Shown here: piece by piece, positions 34,898-45,828 of the stretch | How positions within the stretch are numbered: the stretch's first letter is position 1 | How the letters are laid out: each line of letters starts with the position of its first letter | Assembly (NCBI GenBank): GCA_947179485.1 | Contig: OX359247.1 | Coordinates: 33,766,801 to 33,830,800, forward strand | DNA from: Allacma fusca | Taxonomy: Eukaryota; Arthropoda; Collembola; Symphypleona; Sminthuridae | DNA: 64,000 bases | Reading direction: 5' to 3' | Made by a program: the position numbers and the translations under genes | Notes under the pieces: model-generated | The model's database searches: none | Told to the model about the DNA's origin: nothing | The model's input: only the letters and a program-made list of their open reading frames with translations

Positions 34898-37288
34898 ATG
34901 ATTTCCCTGACAGCGTTTCTATTGTCTTCTGTTATTTGCTTCAGCATTTACTACCTTTTCTTCAAAAAAGATGGGAAAACATACCCAAAAGGTAACTTTA
35001 ACCTTTTAGTAATTTAAATGGTAACTTAATGAATTTCGGGAATTTTTTAATTTCATATAATTAATTACAAAAATATTATAATTTAAAGGTAACATACTGT
35101 ACATGCGAACATGCTACAAATATATGTTATGGTTACTTTTAAACTGTTTTGTCATTTAATCTATTATAAATTAGCAATAATTTTGTAAATAGACATTACT
35201 TCGACGATTTTATATATTGCGAATGTATATTTCTGTCACTCCCGTATATAAAAACAGGGCCCAGGGGTTTACCTATTCTAGGAAATGTGCTACAATTACG
35301 AGGAAGGCAGCATAAACAGATGACAGAGTGGACCAAGGAGTATGGTCCTATTTTTCAGATATATTTTGGGTCAAAAAGGTAATTAAGCATGAGGCGGGAT
35401 ACTTATTAATGACGTTTGTGATTTGTCAGCAACCTTCTCCAATTGCGTAACTGTAATTCATCAATGATGTGTCTTCATAGTTTTAATTGTTTGTCGAAAT
35501 ACATAATTTTCACTTAATTACAAAAATTTCCTCATCTCTTTTTATTTTTAGGACCTACGTATTGTCAGAGCTGAAGTCTTTACGCGAAGTTTTTAATGAC
35601 TCAGAGCATAATGATAGGCCATACAATGAAGCATTATATTTGCTCCGAGACGGACTTCACGGTAATTCAATTATGAATGAATTTTATCAATATTGATCTA
35701 TGATTTAAAATGTGGTCTGTTATTGAAACTCATGGGAAAAATAGGTGTGGTTGCGTCGTCCGGTCAAGAATGGGTTGAGCAGAGGCGATTTACTTTACGT
35801 CACCTTCGAGATTTCGGCTTTGGGAAAATGGCTGGAGAAGAACTGATCATGTTTGAGGTCAATGACTTACTTTCAAAATTTTCAAAAGACGTTGGGAATC
35901 CAGTATCTCTGAGTAAAACATTCAACATGGCTATCTTAAATATACTGTGGAGGATCACAACCGGAAATCGTTACGAACAGGATGATCCCCAACTTTGGTC
36001 AATATTTGATCAGAGAAGAGAGTATGACCGCACCGAACTTCATATTCTCATCCCCTATTTTTTAGCATATAAATACTCCGGAAAAAATATTTCCGGAAGA
36101 CATTTGTAGATAATTTTAATGGCAAGACTTTCACAGTAGTTTATAACCATTGATTAATAAACTGCGTACCTTTTACAATTTTAGGTTCCAACTACAACTT
36201 GGGAAAAACCCTGCCATATTCTTTGTGCCCTCATTAGCGAAAGCGTTTCCCAATTTCTTCGGTTGGAATGTGGTATTAAAAATGCTAGGCGATATTAAAC
36301 AGATTCTCATAGACCACGTCGACGAGCACCAGAGAACTTATTCTCAAAATGACCCTCCACGAGACTTCATGGATGTCTACCTAGCTGAAATATACAAAAC
36401 AACGGATACAAATTCAAGCTTTTACAAGGATCACGGACGTAATACTTCACTTGATACTAATATGTATTACTGACATTAAATTGATGAACTGTAACTGCCA
36501 TTAATGATTTATCTGCAGGGAAGAATTTTCCAGTATCTATAATTGTCTCTTAATTTTGTTTACTCAACAGTGCGGTCTTTGAGGGCAGTTATGGCTGATT
36601 TTTTCATCGCTGGATCCGAGACTGTCACAATTACTCTTTCTTGGTCAGTTTTGTACCTTTGCAAGTTCATAGAAGTACAGAAGAAATTACAGTTGGAGCT
36701 GGATAATGTAGTTGGAAGAAATCGTAGCCCATGTTTGTCAGATCGACCATCGTAAGTCCAAGGAACTGATATTAATTGGGTGTAGGTGCAGTCGAGGAAA
36801 GATATTTTAATTTAGCTGATTTTTTAACCGTAGGCTGCCATACACTGAAGCAACAATTGCGGAAGTAATGCGCTACTCATCAGTTATTCCCATTGGTTTA
36901 ATTCATGAAACTAACAAGGACAGCAAAATATTGGGATATGACTGTCCCAAGGGTACTCAAATTATTCCGAACCTATACTACATCCACCATAACGAAGCTT
37001 CGTCTAGAATATTTCCCGGAACCTGAGAAATTCATGCCGGAAAGATTTCTGAGTAAGGATGGAAAATCCTTTAAGAAAGTCGATGCCCTCATGCCTTTTG
37101 GTCATGGGAAGCGTTCCTGCTTGGGAGAAACTTTGGCTCGAGATGAAGTATTTTTATTCCTCACGAGTATGTTCCACAGATTTAGCTTCCGCTTAGCTGA
37201 TGAAAGCAGGGATGTTTCAATTGAACCTGTGCCAGGTATAATAATGGGTCCTCGAGAATACAAAGTTGTAATGACTGACAGAGATTAA
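34898..37288 (+). pseudogene. Cytochrome P450 (CYP2 clan), copy 2, one 10-nt frameshift
   Basis: Seven exons: 34898-34991, 35258-35378, 35552-35661, 35745-36021, 36185-36438, 36571-36751 and 36834-37288, all with GT/AG borders. Exons 1-6 equal copy 3 in length, with an intact N-terminal membrane anchor, Gly-Pro hinge, WVEQR, AGSET and EVMR. Exon 7 is ten bases longer: CTTCGTCTAG at 36998-37007 shifts the frame between the K-helix and PERF. Translation stops soon after, without the haem loop FGHGKRSCLG, although that loop is preserved downstream. Without the insertion the gene would be complete. Using the inserted bases as a remnant of an intron end is conceivable, but no matching donor keeps the protein. 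The same ten bases occur in copy 1. Confidence 0.82.
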
Positions 37289-37760
37289 CTTTTATTGCCC
37301 AAAGTTTCAAGTAGTTTACTAGGAGAATGATGGTATGCATACCGTATGTGCATAAATATGTATGTATGAGCTTATTTTGTATTCACATTGGCGTGTAATC
37401 ATTACTACAAAAATGTAATTTTATTGAATGACAAAAATCCAATGTGTATATTTACGTGTTAATCAAAGAAAACAAAGACAATAATATTTGTAAATGAGAA
37501 TCAAAAATTGCCTTTGAAATCCTTAAAGTATTCCGACTTTGATTAAATTTTTGAATCCGATGTCCCCAAATATTGACCTAGGTTAATGAACCAAATTTTT
37601 GAATATCTATAACTGAAACTACGAACTGGGGGAATCAAATATTTCACCAGTCACTCTCTTACGTATATAGGCTAGAGCGGGGCAATAATTTTTGTTGGGA
37701 AACCCGATAGGTATCTACAAATGGGCATAATGTTTGAACTGTCAAAATGTCTCTATTTTA
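37289..37760. repeat. 3' flank shared with P450 copy 1
   Basis: Collinear with 17070-17540. After it, 37760-38870 is AT-rich with nothing I recognise. Confidence 0.7.
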
Positions 37761-38879
37761 GATTAAAAATAAGCGCAAACATGCTTTGCTAGCTCTTAAG
37801 GTTAATTCTACTTTTCTTTGCATTTTCTTTATTTTCAAGTACATCTTACGTTATTCTGGTTGTGTTGTGATATTTGCACCCATACTGAACTTGCAATGCA
37901 ACAGTATCATAGGGTTTAAAATTTAGATGGAGTAATCGTAAGTCAAGTTCTGATAAAATCTTTTAATATGACTTTAAAATACTTTACATATGTCCGTGTT
38001 GTTGTTCCTTTGGCATGCAATTTAAAGTCAAGAGCGTTCTCAGAAGGAAAATTTTGGGTATCTTTATTCCTGCTCACGATATTTCAGACAAAAGTAGCGT
38101 ATCATTGCTATTAGCATAGCGTTGCAACATCTTTGAGTGCGTGCACACTTGTTTCCAGACCCGCAAAAACGTTTTCTTTTTTCAGCTAAAAATGAATGTT
38201 CGAAATAAATTTGTTTGAACTCATTTCATAAAATGTCATGTTGGAACACGGCTTCTTTCAAAATATTTATGCCCCAGCTATACTGTAATTCCACTGGACA
38301 TAAGTTGCTTAAGCATGGGCTAAACGGGGCAAAATCTATCGCAATATGTCGGATTACTGTTCGGATTTGACGAATGTGGTAAAAGTTAAAATCGGATTGA
38401 GTACCAATAAGTACGTGGTATTTTTTAGGGGTGTCAACATTATAGACACAAAGCCGGAATTTGGTTAGAAAATAATGTGAAATTTGAAAAAAAAATCAAT
38501 TTATTTTAATATGTGGCAAGACTGTTTTCTTTATTTAATGACCTGGAAATAATCCAAAATTTTGGAATTTCTTAGTTGTCTTGTAATAATTTCAAAAAGT
38601 ATCTCAAATTTATTAAAAATTCATTGTTATACGAGAAACCACGAATTTTATAAGAAATGTGATGTTATTCAGAAATCGTATATTTTATTCAGTGTTTTTA
38701 CGAATTTAGTGACAAGTGCGTAGTGAAAAGAAATCCTTACGAAAAGTGGTTACTGCTAATGAATTCTTTGATCTAACCGCAACTGCCCTTTTTTTTTTGA
38801 CAGCCAGTATTAATCATCAATTTCACTTTTGGGGAAAGAAATGCCTACCATGTAATCTTGCCGACAATTTAGAATGTCA

Positions 38880-40000
38880 TCTTGTCTATTTATAATAGGA
38901 TTGAACCCCTTGCCAATTGCCTACCCTACAAATTGGCAAATGTTTTTGCCTACCTACTCGCTAATTTTTCAGCCTACAAGTAGGCAAACATTTGGTGGCT
39001 TTTTCATAAATGGGAATTTTTACCTTGTGTTACATCCTAAAAATTGAAAGTTTAGGTTTAACTTGTTGCATCCTAATAAGCTATTGGTAGCAATTAGCTA
39101 CTTTAGCTACCTTTCTATGTTTTAACTCCGTAGTATGCTTGTTTTCTCATTTGTCCTACATATTGGTTTACCTACACAGAATTAGCATAAGCCTACCGAT
39201 TGCCTATCTTCAAGTGGACATTCTTAAGTGCCTATCCCAGTGATGGGCACCTCGCCTATATATAGGCCCTATAAATAGGCGATAGTATAGGCGGGCTGGA
39301 AAATGCTGAAAGTATGTAGGCGAGGTTGACAAAAAAGGGTAGGCATTTTATAAATACTAGGCTTGGGGATAGGAAGGCAAATATAAAACCAATTATATAG
39401 GCAAGGAAAAGGAAGGGTGTCAAGCGTTGCCGATCATGTCAGAATATTATGTTGAAGGGTACCTATCGGTGATTTTACTAAGCAATGAGTAAGAGCATGC
39501 ATGCGTCAATCCATACCCTGACTAAACGTACGATTAAACGTTTTATTGAAATCTGGTTTTGGGGTTGTTGGCAAATACAGAATAAGGAACAATAGAAGTA
39601 TTTTGTGCTACCGTTGATAAATAAATATAACTTATGTAGCACAAATCCACTGCACTTCAAAGCTAGGCAAGGTGTTACCTAGGCGGTCGGAGAAAAATAG
39701 GCAAGGAAAAAGTAGGCGATGTATTTGTTTTGGGCTGTAGGGAATGGGCATCCCTATAACCTAGTAGGTAGGGCTGCTTTTCAAATATTTTATAGGGAAG
39801 GCTAAAGGATAGGCGATCCACTTGCCCATCACTGGCCTAGCCTATATACTTACCCAACATCCTTTGAATTTGGTACAATACATGCAAGGAACCTTTTCAT
39901 AGGCCTGCGGCCTGCGTACAGTATTATTGGGTATGTAAAAGGAATAGTTCTTATCAGACATGGATGATACTGGTGCACGTGGAGTAATAGTTACAAATGT
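38880..40000. repeat. Segment paralogous to 52250-53830
   Basis: Shared stretches include TTTTGCCTACCTACTC, CATAAATG.GCATTTTTACCTTG and, at the end, AATTTGGTACA.TACATGCA and GTGGAGTAATA. The left part is rich in GCCTACC/TAGGCAAA units. Each paralog carries a different TIR insertion (39238-39834 here, 52773-53674 there), so each documents the other's empty site. Confidence 0.65.
39238..39834. mobile_element. hAT-like non-autonomous element (ATAGGCGATA motif)
   Basis: 597 bp with TIRs CAGTGATGGGCA...TGCCCATCACTG, flanked by GCCTATCC (39230-39237) and GCCTAGCC (39835-39842), an 8-bp duplication with one change. Units TATAGGCGAT/GTAGGCGAGG fill the interior near both ends. The paralogous segment near 52680 lacks it. 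No transposase. Confidence 0.82.
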
Positions 40001-40130
40001 TAATTTACTCGACTAATAAACTTCGACTGATGTTAGCCAAATTTTCGACACTGGGTGCAGGTATTTGTTCTCGTCAAATTTGCACTATGTTCAAGTGTCA
40101 TGTAGCAAAATATTTGTTTAAAACTATAAA

Positions 40131-40203
40131 CGATCCTGCCAGGATTCGAACCTGGAATCTTCTGATCCGTAGTCAGACGCGTTATCCGTTGCGCCACAGG
40201 ACC
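40131..40203 (-). tRNA. tRNA-Arg(ACG)
   Basis: The 73-base minus-strand sequence folds into a standard cloverleaf: acceptor GGTCCTG with CAGGATC, anticodon stem TCTGA/TCAGA around the loop CTACGGA (anticodon ACG, read as ICG after editing), and T-arm CCAGG TTCGAAT CCTGG. Internal A and B boxes are intact; a T-run follows on the minus strand about 22 bases downstream. No intron. An identical copy is at 51289-51361. Confidence 0.97.
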
Positions 40204-40879
40204 GAGGTAGTGGTTGACGTATCATTTTTTCTCTTCCAAATCATTTCTAACCCAAATAAAATATATTCGTATGTACTGTAATTTTCAAAATCAATGTTGT
40301 TTACTTTTTTCCCAACCATTTACTTGTATATGTGCATACAAATGTGTACACGTAATTATCTGTGCTTTGATGTAATGTGGATAGCATATACATATAGTAA
40401 GATACATTTTCAGCTGAGTCAGCTGTCAGCTCATCTACTAGGCAACAAAATCGGCAAGAATTCTGCGAGTAAAAGGCCAATGTATGTACATATAGGCAAA
40501 CCTGAGTGTCTTGTTTTGAAAGTCTTTCAGCCAAGAAAAAAAACTTACACAAGTAAACTTCCTTTAATTTTGTGTATGTGATTTTGTCATACTGCTTCAC
40601 TCGTACATATGTACCTGCAGCTTAAGCATTCAAAGGAGTTGTAAGTGAATGTCTCAGAAATATAAAATATATATTTCATAACTTCGATGTGAGAAGGGAG
40701 ACAACTTATTGTCTCAAAATCAAAAAACTAGTTTAATGTAATTATTGTCATGTAGAAAAAGTTCCTAACGTGACTTCGTATTCTTCAACTTTAATACTGC
40801 ATTCGGAAATAGTGATATAAATTGTGCAGGCCCCTCCTCATTTTGCTGGCTTTCACCACTGCTTTACAGTAGCTTTAAA

Positions 40880-42132
40880 CAGTGCTGCGATCGGGTCAAG
40901 TAATTTCAAAACTTGACCATGAACTTGACTTGACCACGAAACTTCAAGTAATTTTCAAGACACAACCTGAACTTGATAACTCGCGTTCGTGCAATTACTT
41001 GACTTGTCAAGTTCAAGTAATCAAGTAACTTTTGTAAGACCCGAACTTGATCAAGTAGTTAAAGTTCCAAACTTGACTTGAACTTGACTTGACCATGACT
41101 TGAACGCGACTTGAACTTGTTAATTCAAGTTAAGTATCACAAAAAATAAAACATGGCCACAATAACTTGTCGAACTTGCATCGGCAAATTATTTCCTTCA
41201 GATTGAAAATCAAAACGCATTCAGAAAACAATTTTACTACAATTTTTTATTTAAAACCATTCGAGGACATCTTTGAGTGTATACTGAATACAGTAAAAGT
41301 CCGATATTATTGACTATACAATTTATAAAGAAATTTCCTTTAAAAAGCGTCTAAAGCATTGTGTAAATGAAAGTTGGGGTCACACAAATGCATCCCTGGC
41401 ATCACAAAGCCGATCCCTTATAACGGACTTTCACTGCATATCAGACGAGTTTTACATGGTGTCAAGTTTTATTTAATGTTCATATATAGTTACATATACC
41501 TAATACCTATTTGAGTATTACCAGTACTCTTAATTTAATATTTCATAAACTAGTACTTATGTATTAAACGCTCTTTGTAAAGGCCATCCAAGTTCATTTG
41601 ATATTGTTACTTATTTACAGAAGTGTAAACTAATAATTCTAAGCAACAATATGATTATCAAAATAATTCATTCATTTCATGGAGCGGCTGCTGCAACAAC
41701 TAACAATAAACAACGTCTGGTAAACAAGACCTTTAATAAAATGGACTCGGATTTTGAATTTTGTCCTTTGATTTATGACATGTGCAAACAAAATACCCTA
41801 AACACGACATGAAATTGGATTGTGATTTTGAAATTGCTTCCGTCCTTTATGGCATGCGTAATCTAAAATTACTTGAACTTGACCATGAAATCTCAAGTTC
41901 ATGGTCAAGTTTTGTCTTTCCATTACTTGACCCTGAACTTGACTTGAGGTTCAAGTAAATTTCCCTTACTTGTACTTGAACCTGACTTGTCCTAGAATAT
42001 CATGGTCAAGCCGAGTACGTACTTGAACTTGACCCGAAAGATTCAAGTAAAATAATTGGCCTACTTGAACTTGACCCGAACTTGAACTTGACTTGAAAAC
42101 TCAAGTATTACTTGAACTTGTCCGCAGCACTG
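40880..42132. mobile_element. hAT-like non-autonomous element (GAACTTGACC motif), second family member
   Basis: 1,253 bp with ends CAGTGCTGCG...CGCAGCACTG and a perfect 8-bp duplication GCTTTAAA (40872-40879, 42133-42140). Both ends are dense in CAAGTTCAAGTAA/TTGACCATGAAC units; the middle (41140-41860) is AT-rich and includes a small pogo-like palindromic insert (41291-41440). Motif and length match the element interrupted at 1953-10832, while the outermost bases differ. Confidence 0.88.
41291..41440. mobile_element. Candidate pogo/Tigger-like micro-element
   Basis: CAGTAAAAGTCCG near 41291 and CGGACTTTCACTG near 41438 form inverted ends of about 150 bp in total. A TA precedes the left end, but the right flank does not start TA. 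The CAGTRAAAGTCCG form resembles pogo/Tigger termini. Confidence 0.4.
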
Positions 42133-42140
42133 GCTTTAAA

Positions 42141-43560
42141 TATGTGTATCGACCAACATTTCTAGTATAGTTTTAAGAGTTATATGTTCAAATAGTTCAC
42201 TTACAATTAGAGCAGGCATCGATTTTGCGTGAATCAAATCAGGACTAAAGAATTGTTTAATCTGATTTGATTCAGAGTCAAAATGTAAAGACAAGATTTC
42301 TTTTACAAATCATGAACTTTTATCCCCGTAGGTAAGCACTAGTTACGCACTAGTTTTCTCTTGATTAAAGTTTTTACGGGGTTTGACTTATGAGAAATCA
42401 TCCCCGCACTATTATTTACTCCTGAATGCACCGTGAAGGACAGTACAGCGAGTAATGTAACCACTGTTTAAATAAATACGGATTAGCTATAAATTCGAAT
42501 GGTTAGGAACCCAAACTTTATAAATTTTCAATGACAAATAGGGTCACTATGCATCTTGGTATGTTCACCTGGTGGTATTTGCATATTGATGGATTTTAAT
42601 ATCACCCCCATCCATTTATTTTTACAACGGAATTTGTGCACGCACCCTATTCATAGTTGGATTGCAGTGACATAATTTAATTATTGGCATATTTGCTATT
42701 GGTAAAAACGTTTGGTATCATTTGGGAAGAATTTCCGTAATAATGCTAGTAATACATACATGACCTTTCCCGTTGTAACTTTTTAAGGTCAAACAAATGA
42801 ACATACTTTAACCAAAATCAATACCAAGGTAAGGTAGCTTATGAAACGACGTTTCGGATGTAAAGTTTGATTGAGATCGATTCATGTTTTCTCGAGTAAG
42901 TTATAGCAGTAACAGACCCACTGCCGCACGGGGACACCGATGTTCGTTCTATTTTAGAATGGCGCCACGCTGTCTTAAAAATAAATCTTTGACCAGCAGT
43001 GTAAACTAAGTCACTCAGTCGAAGTACCATAATTTGATGTAACAGCAAGTAAATCCTAAAACGTTTATACACTATAGAGAATATATCCTAGGTTTACTGG
43101 TTATGACTCGGCTATTTTTATTGGTAGAATATTTGCACTAATAAGGTAAGGAATAATGAGCAAACATTAAACAAAATAATAATAAAACCGGTGCGTGAGT
43201 GTCCCATTCCTATTTACAGTCTCAATTGGAGGACCTTTAAGGTTCGAGGTAGAAGGAACGTTATGCATTAGATATAGGGATTTTAATACGTCAATTATTA
43301 GGACGAATCTATTCGTCAGAGTTAAAGATGAACTTATGAGTTAAAGTTAAGGGGAACTTTACTAGGGGGGAAGCAAAGCTAAACGACATTATTGAGATTG
43401 TCGTCGTGTCTGGCAGTCTGCTAGTCTGTCACCATGATAAATGCCGAACCAATGACATCAGACAATACAAATTTGTAAGAGTACATAAGGTCAAAAGTAA
43501 GAAGTCTATTGTTTTTGAAGGCGTTCGGGTGATCCATTTGCTCTCAGAAACTTAAATGAT
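42141..43560. other. Non-coding stretch, nothing recognised
   Basis: AT-rich sequence between the GAACTTGACC element and the P450 copy 3 upstream modules. Short frames show no family motif and no repeat structure stands out. Confidence 0.4.
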
Positions 43561-43569
43561 TCCACGTAT

Positions 43570-44280
43570 AAACACACGCAAATACATATGTACAAAAACG
43601 CCAAAAATAGTTTAGAACATTACCATTTACTATAACCTTCCATTTTCTCCCTATAAAAGTATACGCCAATAAATACCAGATTACAATTTCGAAACTTTGG
43701 AAATAGATTGCATAAATATATACTAATTACCATTGTAGCAATTACATACTCCGCAAGGTTGATAGAAAATGATGAATCCTCAGCTGATAACCAGTTATAG
43801 TACTTACTTTATCCTCTTCGCAAACATTTCTTTCTTATCTAGTTTTGTACGCCGCCATTGCATGAACAGTACATATCATAATATAATTTTATATGCATCT
43901 TTAATTTTAATTATATAGATACAGATAAAATTTACTTTTACATAATCATGCTCTTGTCCTTGGGGAACTACGTAGACACTGGAATGGTAATGCATGTTTG
44001 GTTGCAATACTGTATGGATACCCATCGGTCATCAAGGTTCTTCAAAATATATTGCAGTACACTAACTAAATTATGAAACCAAGTATGCCTGTCGGCTGCT
44101 GGTCAGCTCTAATTTCAGAATAATTCTTTTGACTTAGATTAAATTTAAAAAAATTCCAGGAGACACACCCTTCAATTCGAAATTATCTTTAGCTTTAACC
44201 TAACCCGGTTTTTTGTTATATGTGAGATTTGTCTGCATTTATATACATATGTCCTACATTGTCTTTGTAGGCTAATAAAT
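43570..44280. repeat. P450 upstream module (copy 3, distal)
   Basis: Homologous in order to 59930-60545: CATACAT blocks, AATAAATAC, AATTACCA.TGTA, CTCAGCTGA, then the GGTCAGCTC...GAGACACACCC part. A CTATAAAAG at about 43651 could be a TATA box. A second, partial module follows at 44330-45230. Confidence 0.55.
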
Positions 44281-44639
44281 CTGTTACTGCAGTTATTTGT
44301 ACGCAATTATTATAATTCGGGATTTAGAAACATTTGTGTAATGTGTAATACAATTATTACTCTCGCAAGTTTCTTTTAACTGCGGGTATTTTCTATCTAT
44401 TCGAAAAATATTTTGGAGCTTTCCCATTTACATACATAAAAACATTCAGTTGTTACTAGAACCTATTATTATAACCTAGAAGAATCAATAAATACAACAG
44501 TATATTTTCGCCCCTTTGGAGCTATCTCATAGAGTGCATTGCACATACACAGTAGTTTAATTAATTACCAATGTAATAATTACATGTAACGCAGCTGATA
44601 AGATTGACTCCTAAGCTGAAAAAGCTGAAATATGCTTAC

Positions 44640-45178
44640 TAGGGGTGAGTATAATGAGACAACGAGACGAGAATCTCGTTTATCTCGCTCATTATTCATC
44701 AACGAGACAGTACGAGACATCTCGCTTTATTTAACGAGAATATCGTTTGCAATTAAATCTTGTTGAAGCCCATATCAAACTAAAAAATGGGGTGTTTTGT
44801 TATACGATTTTGTCAATTAAGACATTTTGCAGTTCATGGTGCTAGCTTTTATTGCGGTGGGTCTTCATTAATTCTTTTCAAGGCTTCCATGTTTTCACAT
44901 TTTATGGTCCAAACCCAAAAATAAATATTTTGCGCCTTGGGATTGTTCCGATTTGTAAAATTAAATAAATTTGTATGTTCTTTCACCAGAATTTGTGCAG
45001 GCAACAATTAAATTGCATATATTTCGACACAAAAACCATGTTTTTGCCCTGTCTCGTTTGTCTCGTGTGTTGCTTACTCTCGCTACTCTCGTTCTCAAAA
45101 TATCTCATTCTCGTATTTTTTTCAGAAAAGAGAACGAGACAAACGAGAATTTTAAAACCAACGAGATACTCACCCCTA
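44640..45178. mobile_element. hAT-like non-autonomous element (ACGAGACGAG motif)
   Basis: 539 bp with TIRs TAGGGGTGAGTAT...ATACTCACCCCTA and 8-bp flanks ATGCTTAC (44632-44639) and GTGCTTAC (45179-45186). The ends are filled with GAGACGAGAATCTCGTT units. The paralogous module at about 60185-60200 has one uninterrupted GTGTTTAC at this position, confirming insertion. Confidence 0.88.
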
Positions 45179-45828
45179 GTGCTTACATTATCCGCTCAGC
45201 AAACATTTTTCCATGCACTTCTAAATCAAAATACCTGCCCAAAGTGCTCGGTGTTTTGAATTTCGGATATAGGACAGGAATTTTGGGCAATCTAGGGCAT
45301 TTTGTGCTTGGCAGGCACTTTGACCAGGGTATATTGAAAATCCCAACACTACCCAAATGTACGACTCCAAATGACACTAAAAATCTCAAGAATTCAAAAC
45401 ATACAAAATATAAATAGCGGAATTGTATATAAGAACGGTCAAATATGATTTTTTTCCAAAATGTTTGACCTCAGGTTATAATCCTGATTTGTGGATATGA
45501 CAACCTGTGCACCCCAACTTATTGTCAAGTTTAAATAATTACTCCACCTCCTGTAGAACACACACTTAAAAAATTATCAACATTACATAACTATACCCTT
45601 GGGTCTAAATAAAACATTTAATTTGACCTTCAAACTGGTTTCGTTGATTAAAGTACATATGACCTGCAGAAACGCCAGTATGCACGTTAATCGTAAAAAA
45701 TACAACGTGTCTAGATCTGGAAGCATACTGATATACGCTACCAATCGTTACCTAACATGTAGTTTCCAATTACAAGTGAGTTGAACGAGACTAGTGAGCC
45801 GCAAATTAACTCCAGATTTTCGAGCACA

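Noticed and set aside
44971..45417. 148-codon plus-strand frame
   Set aside because: It crosses the right border of a TIR element into its flank, with motif-array sequence at its start; no family signature.
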